This document shows, piece by piece, positions 9,230-18,053 of a DNA stretch of 64,000 nucleotides (positions are counted from its first letter, which is position 1; every line of letters begins with the position of its first letter). The translations under genes and the position numbers were made by a program. The DNA comes from Thermoanaerobaculia bacterium. Its GTDB lineage: Bacteria; Acidobacteriota; Thermoanaerobaculia; Multivoradales; Multivoraceae. The stretch lies in assembly GCA_022822365.1 (NCBI GenBank), contig JAJEBV010000022.1, positions 1-64,000 of the forward strand, given 5' to 3'. The notes under the pieces are model-generated. The model ran no database searches. It saw only the letters and a program-made list of their open reading frames with translations, and was not told the origin of the DNA.

Positions 9230-10615
9230 GTGGGCGTCGAGAGTTTCCGCAACATCTTCGCGATTCCGGATCTCCGGAATCGGGTGTTGTTCATGCTGGG
9301 CCTGCTGGCGGTCTACCGCATCGGCTGCATCATTCCGACTCCGGGCATCGACCCACTCGCCCTGAGCGAGTTCATGGACCAGATGCAGGGGACGGTGCTG
9401 GGTTTCGTCAACACGTTCACCGGCGGCAGCCTGGGCCGGGTGGCGCTCTTCGCCCTCGGCATCATGCCCTACATCTCGGCGTCCATCATCCTGCAACTGT
9501 TGACCGTGGTCGTGCCCTATCTCGAGAAGCTCTCCAAGGAGGGCGAGATGGGCCGGCGCAAGATCACCCAGTACACCCGCTACGGGACCGTGGTCATCTC
9601 GATCATCCAGGGGACGACCATCGCGTTCTTCCTCGAGAACCTGACCTCGCCGGGAGGCGCGAACCTCGTCCTCAACCCCGGCCTCGGGTTCAAGTTCGTC
9701 ACCGTGCTCTCGCTGACGACCGGCTGCGCCTTCGTGATGTGGCTGGGCGAGCAGATCAGCGAACGGGGGATCGGGAACGGCATCTCGCTCATCATCTTCG
9801 CCGGCATCGTCGTCGGTCTGCCGGGCGCGGTGCTCGGCCTGTTCGGCCAGCTTCAGAGCGGCGCGATGTCCCTGCTCAAGATCCTGTTGCTGTCGGTCTT
9901 CATGCTCGTCGTCGTGGCCTTCATTGTCTACATGGAGAGGGCGCAGCGGCGGATCCCCGTGCAGTACGCCAAGCGGATCGTCGGCCGCAGGCAGTACGGC
10001 GGTCAGAGCACCTACCTTCCGCTGCGCGTGAACACGGGCGGCGTGATTCCGGTCATCTTCGCGAGTTCCGTGGTCACCGTGCCGGCGACGGTCGCCGGAA
10101 TGATCCAGTACGAGCCGATCCAGCGGATCTCGACCGCCATGCAGTGGGGACAACCGGTCTACTACCTGTTCTACGTGGCGGCGATCATCTTCTTCTCGTA
10201 CTTCTACGTTTCGATCATCTTCAACCCGAACGACCTTGCCGAGAACATGCGCAAGTACGGCGGGTTCATTCCGGGCATCCGCTCCGGCAGACGGACCTCG
10301 GAGTACATCGACCGGGTGCTCACCCGTCTGACCCTGGTCGGTTCCCTCTATCTGGCGGGCGTGTCCGTGTTGCCCGAGTTCATGATCGCGGGCTTCAAGG
10401 TGGGGGGCATTCCGTTCGTCGGCTCGACCCTGGACAACTACGCGCCGCTCTGGCTCACCGAAGGCATGGGGATCAACTTCTACTTCGGCGGCACGTCGCT
10501 CCTGATCGTGGTCAGCGTCGCGATGGACACGCTCCAGCAGATCGAGAGCCAGCTCGTCATGAGGAACTACGAGGGCTTCATGAAGCGGGGCCGGATCAAG
10601 GGACGCCGTGGCTGA
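9230..10615 (+). CDS. secY: Preprotein translocase subunit SecY
   Basis: SecY is the channel subunit of the Sec translocon in the inner membrane. The 461-residue protein has about ten hydrophobic segments. The first spans residues 18-34; others include ALGIMPYISASIILQLL and a C-terminal GGTSLLIVVSVAMDTLQQIE. Cytoplasmic loops RRITQYTRYG-like and NPNDLAENMRKYGGFIPGIR are typical. It starts at GTG 9230 and overlaps adk by 8 nt. Confidence 0.97.
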   Translation: MGVESFRNIFAIPDLRNRVLFMLGLLAVYRIGCIIPTPGIDPLALSEFMDQMQGTVLGFVNTFTGGSLGRVALFALGIMPYISASIILQLLTVVVPYLEKLSKEGEMGRRKITQYTRYGTVVISIIQGTTIAFFLENLTSPGGANLVLNPGLGFKFVTVLSLTTGCAFVMWLGEQISERGIGNGISLIIFAGIVVGLPGAVLGLFGQLQSGAMSLLKILLLSVFMLVVVAFIVYMERAQRRIPVQYAKRIVGRRQYGGQSTYLPLRVNTGGVIPVIFASSVVTVPATVAGMIQYEPIQRISTAMQWGQPVYYLFYVAAIIFFSYFYVSIIFNPNDLAENMRKYGGFIPGIRSGRRTSEYIDRVLTRLTLVGSLYLAGVSVLPEFMIAGFKVGGIPFVGSTLDNYAPLWLTEGMGINFYFGGTSLLIVVSVAMDTLQQIESQLVMRNYEGFMKRGRIKGRRG

Positions 10616-11180
10616 TTCCCTGCGCATCGTGCTGCTCGGGGCGCCGGGCTGCGGCAAGGGCACGCAGGCGGAGCGCCTGGCGGCGACGCTCGGCGTTCCC
10701 GCCATCTCGACCGGCGACATGTTGCGCGCGGCGGTCGCCGCCGGCAGCGAACTCGGTCGACGGGTCGAAGGCGTGATGGCCTCGGGCGCGCTGGTCGACG
10801 ACGATCTCATGGCCGAAGTGGTGCGGGACCGGCTGAGCCAGGCGGATGCGGCCGCGGGCTTCCTGCTCGACGGCTATCCGCGCACCGCGCCGCAGGCCGG
10901 AACGCTCGAGGAGATCCTCAACGGGAGCCGGATCGATCATGTCGTGACGATCGATGTGCCGGACGAGGAACTGGTCCAGCGCATCGTTCTGCGCGGCCGC
11001 GGCGCGGACGACCGGGAGGATGTCGTGCGCGAGCGGCTGCAGGTCTACGCGGCGCAGACCGAGCCCCTGATTGCTCACTACGAGGGCCTGGGCCTGCTGC
11101 GCCGCGTAGACGGCAACGTCCCGATCGAACAGGTGACGGCGGCGATCGAGGCAACGCTGGCCGGGACGGCGCGGGCCTGA
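10608..11180 (+). CDS. adk: Adenylate kinase
   Basis: Adenylate kinase interconverts ATP plus AMP and 2 ADP. The P-loop [10 protein letters not shown] lies at residues 11-20, the AMP site [11 protein letters not shown] follows, and FLLDGYPRT is the conserved core. The protein is 190 residues with the short LID form (RGADDRED), so no zinc-binding LID is present. It starts at GTG 10608 and overlaps secY. The map gene that often follows adk is absent here. Confidence 0.96.
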   Translation: MADSLRIVLLGAPGCGKGTQAERLAATLGVPAISTGDMLRAAVAAGSELGRRVEGVMASGALVDDDLMAEVVRDRLSQADAAAGFLLDGYPRTAPQAGTLEEILNGSRIDHVVTIDVPDEELVQRIVLRGRGADDREDVVRERLQVYAAQTEPLIAHYEGLGLLRRVDGNVPIEQVTAAIEATLAGTARA

Positions 11181-11224
11181 CGGAAGTAGAATCGAGAGTT
11201 GGCGGAGAAGGAAGGGAACGCGGA

Positions 11225-11446
11225 GTGAAGAAGGAAGAGGCGATTGAAGTCGAGGCCACGGTCATGGAGACGCTGCCGAACGCGGTCTTCAAGGTCGAAC
11301 TGGACAACAAGCATCAGGCCCTGGCTCACATCTCGGGCAAGATGCGCAAGCACTTCATCCGCATTCTTCCGGGAGACCGGGTGCTGGTCGAACTCTCTCC
11401 CTACGATCCAGGTCGCGGTCGGATCGTCTACAGGCTGAGAACCTGA
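11225..11446 (+). CDS. infA: Translation initiation factor IF-1
   Basis: This is a 73-residue OB-fold IF-1 that occupies the A-site during initiation. [40 protein letters not shown] and [12 protein letters not shown] cover the whole family domain. It starts at GTG 11225 after GAAGGAAGGG. A TAGAAT hexamer at 11187-11192 could be an internal promoter separating the alpha-type segment from secY-adk. Confidence 0.96.
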   Translation: MKKEEAIEVEATVMETLPNAVFKVELDNKHQALAHISGKMRKHFIRILPGDRVLVELSPYDPGRGRIVYRLRT

Positions 11447-11477
11447 CGGCCGGGTCGGCAGCCAAAGGAGGTTCATC

Positions 11478-11591
11478 ATGAAGGTGCGAGCGTCAGTCAA
11501 GAGGATGTGCGTCAAGTGCAAGGTGGTCAGGCGTCGCGGTGTGGTCCGCGTCATCTGTGAGAACCCGAAGCACAAGCAGCGGCAGGGCTGA
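11478..11591 (+). CDS. rpmJ: 50S ribosomal protein L36 (zinc-binding form)
   Basis: This small gene encodes 37 residues starting [19 protein letters not shown] and ending [10 protein letters not shown]. It keeps the zinc ligands of the C+ form: Cys11, Cys14, Cys27 and His32. AAGGAGG at 11465-11471 is well placed for ATG 11478. It sits between infA and rpsM as usual. Confidence 0.96.
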   Translation: MKVRASVKRMCVKCKVVRRRGVVRVICENPKHKQRQG

Positions 11592-11612
11592 AGAGGATCA
11601 GGAGAGTTCGTT

Positions 11613-11993
11613 ATGGCGAGAATCGCGGGGATCGATCTACCGCAGAACAAGCAGGTCGGCATCGGCCTGACCTACATTTACGGCATCGGCCGCTCTCGGG
11701 CTCAGGTGCTCCTGAACGAGGCCGGCGTCGAAGCGACGGTCAAGGTCAAGGACCTGACCGAGGACGAGACCGGGCGCATTCGCCAGGTCGTCCAGGACGC
11801 CGGAGCGGTCGAGGGCGACCTGCGCAAGGAAGTCACCCAGAGCATCAAGCGGCTGATGGAGATCGGCAGCTACCGAGGGGTCAGGCATCGCAAGAGCCTG
11901 CCGGTTCGAGGCCAGCGTACGCACACGAACGCGCGCACGCGCAAGGGACCGCGCCGGGCTACCGTCGCGGGCAAGAAGAAGGCCACGAAGTAA
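11613..11993 (+). CDS. rpsM: 30S ribosomal protein S13
   Basis: This is a 126-residue S13 of the 30S head, contacting the P-site t[31 protein letters not shown] and the basic tail [20 protein letters not shown] with [14 protein letters not shown] are diagnostic. ATG 11613 follows AGGAGAG. Confidence 0.97.
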   Translation: MARIAGIDLPQNKQVGIGLTYIYGIGRSRAQVLLNEAGVEATVKVKDLTEDETGRIRQVVQDAGAVEGDLRKEVTQSIKRLMEIGSYRGVRHRKSLPVRGQRTHTNARTRKGPRRATVAGKKKATK

Positions 11994-12014
11994 AGGGGAA
12001 GGGGACAAGGACAG

Positions 12015-12389
12015 ATGGCAAAGGCGAGGAAGGAGAAGCGCGTCGTGCCCCACGCGGTGGCGCATGTCAACGCGACCTTCAACAACACACTGGTTTGCAT
12101 CACGGATCCGGACGGCAACGTCCTGACCTGGTCGTCGTCGGGCCGCAACGGCTTCAAGGGATCGCGCAAGGGAACGCCCTTCGCGGCTCAGGTGGCGGCC
12201 CAGGCGGTCGGCTACCAGGCCAAGGACATGGGCGTGCGGACGGTCGACGTGCTGGTCAAGGGGCCGGGCGGCGGCCGGGAGTCCGCGGTCCGGGCGCTGC
12301 AGGCGACCGGCATCAGCATCCGGTCGATCCGTGACGTCACGCCGATTCCGCACAACGGCTGCCGTCCCCGCAAGCGGCGCCGGGTCTGA
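12015..12389 (+). CDS. rpsK: 30S ribosomal protein S11
   Basis: This is a 124-residue S11 of the 30S platform. [40 protein letters not shown] and a C-terminal [16 protein letters not shown] are typical. The next gene is rpoA after 79 nt. That gap encodes no S4, although rpsD usually lies there. Confidence 0.97.
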   Translation: MAKARKEKRVVPHAVAHVNATFNNTLVCITDPDGNVLTWSSSGRNGFKGSRKGTPFAAQVAAQAVGYQAKDMGVRTVDVLVKGPGGGRESAVRALQATGISIRSIRDVTPIPHNGCRPRKRRRV

Positions 12390-12468
12390 ACCCGGTTTCG
12401 CCCCCGCATCGCTAGCGAGAAATCAACGTTTCCAACCTGGAACGCAATCGAGATAGGTAGGAGTGAAC

Positions 12469-13455
12469 ATGCTCTGGAAGGGATTCCAACGCCCCAAGCG
12501 CGTCGAAATCGACACTGAGACCCTGACCGACAGCTACGGGAAGTTCTCGGCCCAGCCGTTCGAACGAGGTTTCGGCGCGACGGTCGGCAATGCGCTGCGC
12601 CGCAGTCTGCTGTCCGCGATCGAAGGCGCCGCGATCACCGCGGTGCGCATCGATGGCGCGCTGCACGAGTTCTCGTCGCTCGAGGGGGTCGTCGAGGACG
12701 TCACCGACATCATCCTCAACCTGAAGCAGGTGCCGCTGCGCTCTCTCGACGGTGCGACCAGCGTGATCTCCCTCGATGTGACGGGTCCGCGGGAGGTCGC
12801 CGCCGGCGACTTCGAGACCGCTGCCAGCGTCGAGATCCGGGATGCGGCCAGCAAGGTGGCCACGCTCAACGAACGGGGCCGCCTTCGTCTCGAGGCGCAG
12901 GTCAGAAACGGCCGCGGCTACGTCAGCGCGGACCGCAACCTCGAACCGTCGATGGGCATCGGCTGGATTCCGCTCGACTCGGTGCACAGCCCGGTCAAGC
13001 GCGTGAACTACCGCGTGGAAGCGGCCCGACTCGGTCGTACCACCGACTACGAGCGGCTGATCGTGGAAGTCTGGACCGATGGCACGGTGACGCCGGAAGA
13101 GGCGATGTCGCGCGCCGGAACGCTGCTGCGCGAGCACCTGACGATCTTCATCAATGCGGAGGAGAGCCTGATCGCGGGCACCGTAGCCGAAGAGGAGATC
13201 GACGGCGGTGACCTGGATGTTCTGCTCCTCAAGGCGATCGACGACCTGAACCTGAGCGTTCGATCGGCGAACTGCCTGCGCAACGCGAACATCAACACGG
13301 TCGGCGACCTGGTCGTGCGAAGCGAGAAGGAGATGCTCGAGACCAAGAACTTCGGGCGCAAGTCGCTCGAGGAGATCCAGGAAGTTCTCGACAAGATGGG
13401 TCTGTCCTTCGGCATGGAGGTTCCCGAGAACGCGGAGACCGGAGTGCAGGCCTAG
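12469..13455 (+). CDS. rpoA: DNA-directed RNA polymerase subunit alpha
   Basis: This is a 328-residue alpha subunit. The N-terminal domain (about 1-230) includes [20 protein letters not shown] and [14 protein letters not shown], used for dimerisation and beta/beta' binding. The C-terminal domain (about 250-312) has [20 protein letters not shown] and [13 protein letters not shown], which contact UP elements and activators. I chose ATG 12469, 5 nt after AGGAG; GTG 12463 is possible but lies within that site. It is the penultimate gene of the alpha operon. Confidence 0.97.
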   Translation: MLWKGFQRPKRVEIDTETLTDSYGKFSAQPFERGFGATVGNALRRSLLSAIEGAAITAVRIDGALHEFSSLEGVVEDVTDIILNLKQVPLRSLDGATSVISLDVTGPREVAAGDFETAASVEIRDAASKVATLNERGRLRLEAQVRNGRGYVSADRNLEPSMGIGWIPLDSVHSPVKRVNYRVEAARLGRTTDYERLIVEVWTDGTVTPEEAMSRAGTLLREHLTIFINAEESLIAGTVAEEEIDGGDLDVLLLKAIDDLNLSVRSANCLRNANINTVGDLVVRSEKEMLETKNFGRKSLEEIQEVLDKMGLSFGMEVPENAETGVQA

Positions 13456-13499
13456 CGGCCCGCCGAGCCGTTCTCGAGCTTCCCCGGGAAGGAGCGAAG

Positions 13500-13862
13500 A
13501 TGCGTCACGGAGTTGGCTACAAGAAACTCGGCCGGACGACGGCCCACCGCCGGGCGATGTTCCGCAACCAGCTCGCGTCGCTGGTCGTGCACGGCCGCAT
13601 CCAGACGACCCTGGCCAAGGCCAAGGCGTTGCGGCCGGTCGCCGAGAAGATGATCACCCGCGGCCGCGAGGACACCGTCCACGCCCGCCGCCTCGTCCGC
13701 CGCTGGCTACCCAACCGCGACCACGTCAAGAAGCTCTTCGACGAGATCGCCCCCCGCTACGCCGACCGCCCCGGCGGCTACCTCCGCATCACGAAGCTCG
13801 GCCCCCGCAAAGGCGACGCCGCCGAACGCGCCGTCATCGAATTCGTCGACACCGACGAGTAG
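13500..13862 (+). CDS. rplQ: 50S ribosomal protein L17
   Basis: This is a 120-residue L17: [20 protein letters not shown], then [20 protein letters not shown], with a C-terminal [28 protein letters not shown] upstream supports ATG 13500. It is the last gene of the ribosomal cluster. The long-armed palindromic element at 13891 begins 28 nt after its stop. Confidence 0.97.
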   Translation: MRHGVGYKKLGRTTAHRRAMFRNQLASLVVHGRIQTTLAKAKALRPVAEKMITRGREDTVHARRLVRRWLPNRDHVKKLFDEIAPRYADRPGGYLRITKLGPRKGDAAERAVIEFVDTDE

Positions 13863-13890
13863 CTGCCGCGCGCGGCGCCGGTGGCACCCG

Positions 13891-14062
13891 CCTGCAGCGG
13901 GCCGAAGGAGGGGGTCCCTGCGGACGCTCACGCCCACTTGGTAGATGGGGGTCTGGCGCTCGCTTCGGTCGGCTGCGCTCCGGTTGGTTTCGGACGATGC
14001 GTGGACGTCGGCCGTCGCTTGCCTCCAGCCCGCAGGGACCCCCTCCTTCGGCCCGCTGCAGG
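13891..14062 (+). repeat. Long-armed palindromic element, copy E1
   Basis: A perfect 32-bp inverted repeat (13891-13922 and 14031-14062) encloses a 108-nt core. The left arm begins cctgcagcgggccgaaggag. The core carries three blocks shared with E2 and E3: ACGCTC at its start, a 28-nt block at 13956-13983 (contains GCTCGCTTCGGTCG and GCGCTCCGG), and GTCGCTTGCCTCC near its end. It begins 28 nt after rplQ, on the same strand. The arms could form a long hairpin in RNA or a cruciform in DNA. Confidence 0.85.
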
Positions 14063-14070
14063 CTGGAGAC

Positions 14071-14090
14071 TGTCCCGTTGTAGCGGGACA
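14071..14090 (+). other. Perfect 7-bp hairpin after E1
   Basis: TGTCCCG and CGGGACA enclose a 6-nt loop. There is no T-run after it, so it is not a standard intrinsic terminator. It may be an outer part of the E1 unit. The remaining bases up to the nuclease start at 14163 show no other clear signal. Confidence 0.4.
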
Positions 14091-14162
14091 CCTCGAGGGC
14101 CCAGGTTGTGGAAACGGACAGGTAGGCTACGCCGCTGAACGAGGCGACAAGGAACCCCACGC

Positions 14163-15142
14163 ATGCCACTCGAGGTGAAGCTCTGGAAGATCGACGCCGA
14201 CCGACTACAGCCGGTGCCACGTTCGCGCCTTGATCTGGAAGGGCGGCTCGAAGACTGGCTCTACCGAGACATTGGTCTGCTCAGCGACGACCTGCTGGTC
14301 ATCGGTCGGCAGATTGAGCGGTACGGCGTGCCTCTGGACCTGCTTGCGGTGGACCGGGACGGCAATCTGGTGGTTGTGGAGTTGAAGCGTGACAGGACGC
14401 CCCGTGACGTAGTTGCGCAGGCGCTGGACTACGCGTCCTGGGTGCAGGAGCTTGGTCGAGAGGAGGTTGAACGGATGATGGACGATCTTCCGGGCCCCTC
14501 GTTCGACGAGGCGTTTCGGAAGGCGTTCGGCGAGGAACCGCCGGATGTCATCAACGAGCGGCACCGCATCTACATTGTGGCGTCTTCTCTCGACGGCACG
14601 ACGCAGAGAATCGTCGAGTACTTGTCCTCCACCTATGGTGTGGACATCAACGCGGCGACGTTCGCATTCTTCAAGACCGAGGACGGCGAGTTCGTGGCGC
14701 GTTCTCTGCTGCTCGACGAAGACGACGTCGAGAGACGCGCCACGAGGCGATCCGGGTCGAAGCGGCAGCCGGCGCGGAGTGAAGACGAACTGCGCGTCCT
14801 CGCCCAGGAGGCCGGTGTGGCGGATCTGCCATTGGCGGGTTTAGCGCCGTCGCGAGGAAGCAGACGAGCCGGACAACCCTGTGGTTCCAGGTCAAGCTGG
14901 AGGAGCGCTACACCGCCATCATCTCGGTGTTCCCCAAGGCAAGCTCGCGCGAGAAGGGGCTGGCGGTGGCGGTGGTCATGGAGCGCATCGTGCGAGCCTT
15001 TGGCGTTCCCAAGGACAAGCTCAAGTCGATCTGCGGCGAGAGTACGGAAGAGTATTTTGGGACGTGGCACTCTCCGGACGAGTGCTTCCATCTCGATGAG
15101 CAGCAGCTGAAGAGTCTGGCGGGGTTGATCACGGAGCAGTAG
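14163..15142 (+). pseudogene. NucS/DUF91-like PD-(D/E)XK nuclease, frameshifted
   Basis: The first 226 or so codons read MPLEVKLWKIDADRLQPVPR and contain a nuclease core: Asp59 in VPLDLLAV, Glu73 and Lys75 in VVELKRD, and Gln86 in VVAQALDYA. This resembles the DUF91/NucS-like group. Near 14837-14843 (gggttt) the sensible reading moves to another frame, which continues LWFQVKLEERYTAIISVFPK to TAG 15140-15142. In the original frame the tail becomes a meaningless Arg and Ser-rich stretch ending at 15110. A one-base indel therefore splits the gene. It may be a true mutation or a sequence error. The gene converges on the restriction-modification pair. Confidence 0.65.
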
Positions 15143-15176
15143 CACCGCGTCAAGACTCACGAAGGGCGGTGCGAGG

Positions 15177-16115
15177 TCAGGAGACCGGCCCCAGGAACTT
15201 GTCGCCGTCGAAGTGGATCAGGTGGTCCGGCACCTCTGAGAGCCAGACCTCGGTCTCCCAGGCGACGACCTTCATGTGCTTGCGGAACTCGTCGAAGTCT
15301 GGGAAGGCACTCACGTAGACAGGCTGAGATCGGCAGGACTCGAGTAGCGTCTCGAACTCGGTGAGGCGCTTTCGGTCGACCGGGCCGTGTGACGTCACCG
15401 CTTCGATGAGGAAGAGCCGGTCGAGGGCTCGGTCGTGGAGGATGATGTCGGGGAGTTTGTCGTGCTCCGTCAGCGGAAGGCCGACCTCAAGAAGGCGTTG
15501 CTGCTCGACGTGGAGATCCTTCTGCGCGGCGTCACCCAGGTAGAGGACGCTCGCTCCAGGGGCGAAACGCGGAGCGAATTCCTCGATCACCGCCTTCTGA
15601 AGCTCGTTGTGCGAGCCTGGCGAGAGTCGCACTTCCTGGCCATCGGGGAACCGAACGGGGATTTGGGTCAGCGACCGCGAGTCCTCGTACTTTGCGAGCC
15701 AGGCGCTGAGGTCGCGGCGAAACGTGGTGACGTTCGGTTCCCAGTCTGCCGTCCCGAAGGACTGGACGGCCTGAAGCGCGGGCTCGCTGATGGCGTAGTG
15801 GGACCGTGGACTGTTGGTTGGCAGGTCAGGCTCGAAGGGGTTGTGCTCAGCGACGCCTCCGAGGACGAACTGGTGGAGTACCTGGCGACGGAAGGTCTCG
15901 CGAGTGTTGGGGGCGTAGTCGCGGCCGAAGTGCTCACGGACGTGATCCATGATGCCTTTGGTCACGGTCCGGCGACCACGTGACGCTTTTGACCAGGAGT
16001 CTTGTTGGGCCATCCCGCACAGGGCAAGCAGGGTCAGCCCCGCCATCTCGTTCGACTGCGCTGCGGGCATCCCCAGGCCGCGGAGGATTGTTCGCGCCTC
16101 GTCAAGTTTGCGCAA
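15177..16115 (-). CDS. Type II restriction endonuclease, BsuBI/PstI family
   Basis: This 312-residue protein matches the BsuBI/PstI restriction enzyme family. The C-terminal catalytic region has PDIILHD (222-228), then LFLIEAV with Glu238 and TSHGPVDRKR (241-250), the family's PD-(D/E)XK-like core. The N-terminal half (about 1-130) resembles the family's helical DNA-binding domain. Family members cut CTGCAG; specificity here is inferred. Its start overlaps the methyltransferase end by 14 nt, so the nuclease is translated after its protecting partner. The GC content looks lower than in neighbouring housekeeping genes, consistent with horizontal transfer. Confidence 0.88.
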   Translation of the reverse strand: MRKLDEARTILRGLGMPAAQSNEMAGLTLLALCGMAQQDSWSKASRGRRTVTKGIMDHVREHFGRDYAPNTRETFRRQVLHQFVLGGVAEHNPFEPDLPTNSPRSHYAISEPALQAVQSFGTADWEPNVTTFRRDLSAWLAKYEDSRSLTQIPVRFPDGQEVRLSPGSHNELQKAVIEEFAPRFAPGASVLYLGDAAQKDLHVEQQRLLEVGLPLTEHDKLPDIILHDRALDRLFLIEAVTSHGPVDRKRLTEFETLLESCRSQPVYVSAFPDFDEFRKHMKVVAWETEVWLSEVPDHLIHFDGDKFLGPVS

Positions 16116-17730
16116 CGACGAACTCTCGGGGAACTTCGGCAGACAGGATGTCCGCGATCAGTGGGTCGAGATGGTCAATCGGACTGGCGAGTTCTTGGAC
16201 CCGCTCGCCGAGTTCGACGATGAAGTCGCTCTCCGGCAACGGCATGGCGCGTAGCTCGGTTGCGTTGACCTGGGTGTGGCCGTTCAGACACCTGAAGTAG
16301 GTGTCGAGCAGGCGACTGTTGTAGAGCGCCGCCAGGCCCCATGCCTCTTCGTCGCTGAGCGCACCGGCCTGCCGATAGATGTAGTTCAAGTGGTTCTCGA
16401 GACCCACTTGGGGAACGGGCATGGACCGGGAAACGTAGGGTGCTGCGGAGAGTCGGCGGACCTCTTCCTTCGCGGTGAAGCGGCGCAGGAGAACGTAGTT
16501 GCGGTTCGGGAGGAGAAGCTTCTCGGCGCCCTGGCGCTTGATGTACTCCGGCTTGTGCCGTTGCAACGGCCAGGTGACCTGCATTGGACGTACGTGGTTC
16601 ATCCAGAGGAGCGGGACGTGCGACTCAGGCACGTGGCCCTCGCGATCGACCAGGTCCTTAGCGCGGAACGGGACCACCGGCCCCGTCGAGATGGCGAGGC
16701 CCAGACTGGCCAGCGTGTTCGGCCACGAGTCGACCAGGTCGAGGATCCGGGCCTGTTCGTCAGAAGCGGGCAGTCGCAGTACGCGGTCGCTGTCGTCGAG
16801 GTTGAGGGCTGCCCGAAGCGATGTCGTGCGGCGGTACGACTCGTCCAGATCGGAAACGCCTTGGCTGCTGGATATGACGAAGGGTGCCTGTGGATCCTGC
16901 GGCACGGAGTTGAGTCGCGTGCCGTGAAGAATGACGTTCTCCTGTAGGACCTCGTCGCGCTTGAATGCCTCCCGGCGCGAGCCGAACGCGTGAACCAACG
17001 TAGGCCGAACCATGTCGAAGAAGACCTGGCGGAACCTCCGGAAGTACAGACCGGAGGTAAAGCTCCTCGGGGTAATCGAGATGAAGTCGCCGTCGGGGCG
17101 GACCAGGGCGGCGCTGACCGCCATGAAGAGAGCGTAGATATTGGGTTGGCCGTAGACGACGTTGGAGGCCAGGACGGCCCGTGGGTCGCTCTTGCTGATC
17201 TTGAAGTACGGCGGGTTTGAAATGACGATGTCGAACTCTAGATCGTCCGACTCGGACGGAATCAGGCTGTCCTCGTGGTGAAGAGCCCCCGCGTGATCCA
17301 TGACAAAGTCCGTCAGCTTGAGGCGAGTCGCAAGGCGGACTCCGTGCTTCTCTTTGCACCACTCCCGCAAGTAGTCGAGGACCGCCTGTAGAGGCTCCGC
17401 CAGCTCGGCATCAACGTCATAGGCGACGAGTTGGATCCGGCTCGTCGGCGGGTCGCGATCGGCGAGCTCTTCGACGGCCGCGCAGCAGAGGATCCCCGTA
17501 CCGGCGGCAGGGTCCAGGACCCGAAGATGGTCACCGGGGACCCGGATCTGCGCCGCCATGAAGTCGGCGGCGGCAACAGGCGTCAAGTAGAGGCCATGCT
17601 GCTTGCGGTCGGTCTCCGACCTGGAGGCAACGTGATACTGCCCGATGCGGTCCGCGTACTCAGTAGGTCGCTCGCCCGGTGCTGGCGGAGGAATGAAGCT
17701 CCGGGCCGTCGGTGTCGGCAGTGGTTCCAC
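16102..17730 (-). CDS. Type II adenine-specific DNA methyltransferase (BsuBI/PstI-type)
   Basis: This 542-residue N6-adenine methyltransferase has motif I (LDPAAGTG, residues 72-79) for S-adenosylmethionine and motif IV (SNPPY, 171-175) for catalysis. A target-recognition half follows. Gene order and overlap with the endonuclease identify it as the protecting partner. The reading frame runs open far upstream through other genes, so the start had to be chosen. GTG 17730 is supported by a TACCAT -10-like box 9 nt upstream (17740-17745) and by loss of family-like sequence beyond it. No Shine-Dalgarno is visible. Confidence 0.9.
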   Translation of the reverse strand: MEPLPTPTARSFIPPPAPGERPTEYADRIGQYHVASRSETDRKQHGLYLTPVAAADFMAAQIRVPGDHLRVLDPAAGTGILCCAAVEELADRDPPTSRIQLVAYDVDAELAEPLQAVLDYLREWCKEKHGVRLATRLKLTDFVMDHAGALHHEDSLIPSESDDLEFDIVISNPPYFKISKSDPRAVLASNVVYGQPNIYALFMAVSAALVRPDGDFISITPRSFTSGLYFRRFRQVFFDMVRPTLVHAFGSRREAFKRDEVLQENVILHGTRLNSVPQDPQAPFVISSSQGVSDLDESYRRTTSLRAALNLDDSDRVLRLPASDEQARILDLVDSWPNTLASLGLAISTGPVVPFRAKDLVDREGHVPESHVPLLWMNHVRPMQVTWPLQRHKPEYIKRQGAEKLLLPNRNYVLLRRFTAKEEVRRLSAAPYVSRSMPVPQVGLENHLNYIYRQAGALSDEEAWGLAALYNSRLLDTYFRCLNGHTQVNATELRAMPLPESDFIVELGERVQELASPIDHLDPLIADILSAEVPREFVVAQT

Positions 17731-17739
17731 GATGCGTCG

Positions 17740-17745
17740 ATGGTA
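17740..17745 (-). promoter_or_regulatory. -10-like TACCAT box before the methyltransferase
   Basis: TACCAT on the minus strand lies 9 nt before GTG 17730, with no ribosome binding site between. The spacing matches the other leaderless-type starts in this window. No clear -35 was found. Confidence 0.4.
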
Positions 17746-17790
17746 GCAACGGGCATGGTCGCAGGAACCTCGTAGCACGACGACCTCCAG

Positions 17791-17959
17791 CCTGCCGGGG
17801 TCCGGGGAGGGGGTCCCAGGGGGCTGGAGCCAAGCGACTGCCGCAGACTTCCCTCCAGGACGCCCTCCCGGAGCGCCGGCGACCGAAGCGAGCGCAGAAC
17901 CCTCCTCCACAAAGAGAGCGCGAGCGTCCCCTGGGACCCCCTCCCCGGACCCCGGCAGG
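17791..17959 (-). repeat. Long-armed palindromic element, copy E2
   Basis: A perfect 32-bp inverted repeat (17791-17822 and 17928-17959) encloses a 105-nt core. The arm begins cctgccggggtccggggagg and so differs from E1, yet the two arms match each other exactly. Read on the minus strand, the core has ACGCTC, the shared 28-nt block (17868-17895) and GTCGCTTGGCTCC in the same order as E1 and E3. On that strand it lies 94 nt downstream of the EF-G-like gene. With E1 it brackets the nuclease and restriction-modification island in inverted orientation. Confidence 0.85.
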
Positions 17960-18012
17960 CGGGTGAGTCCGACGCGCTCCGGCACGCTCCGACAACGCCA
18001 CCGGCGAGCTGG

Positions 18013-18029
18013 GCGCGGCGTAGCCGCGC
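18013..18029 (-). other. GC hairpin downstream of the EF-G-like gene
   Basis: A 7-bp stem GCGCGGC/GCCGCGC with a 3-nt loop lies between the EF-G-like stop and element E2. It has no T-tract. The rest of 17960-18053 is GC-rich without other recognisable signal. Confidence 0.35.
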
Positions 18030-18053
18030 CTCCGGCGCCTCCGGTGCCGGCGG

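Noticed and set aside
14927..15142. A separate 71-residue gene after the nuclease
   Set aside because: It continues the nuclease reading in a shifted frame with no start signal, so it is the C-terminal part of a frameshifted gene.
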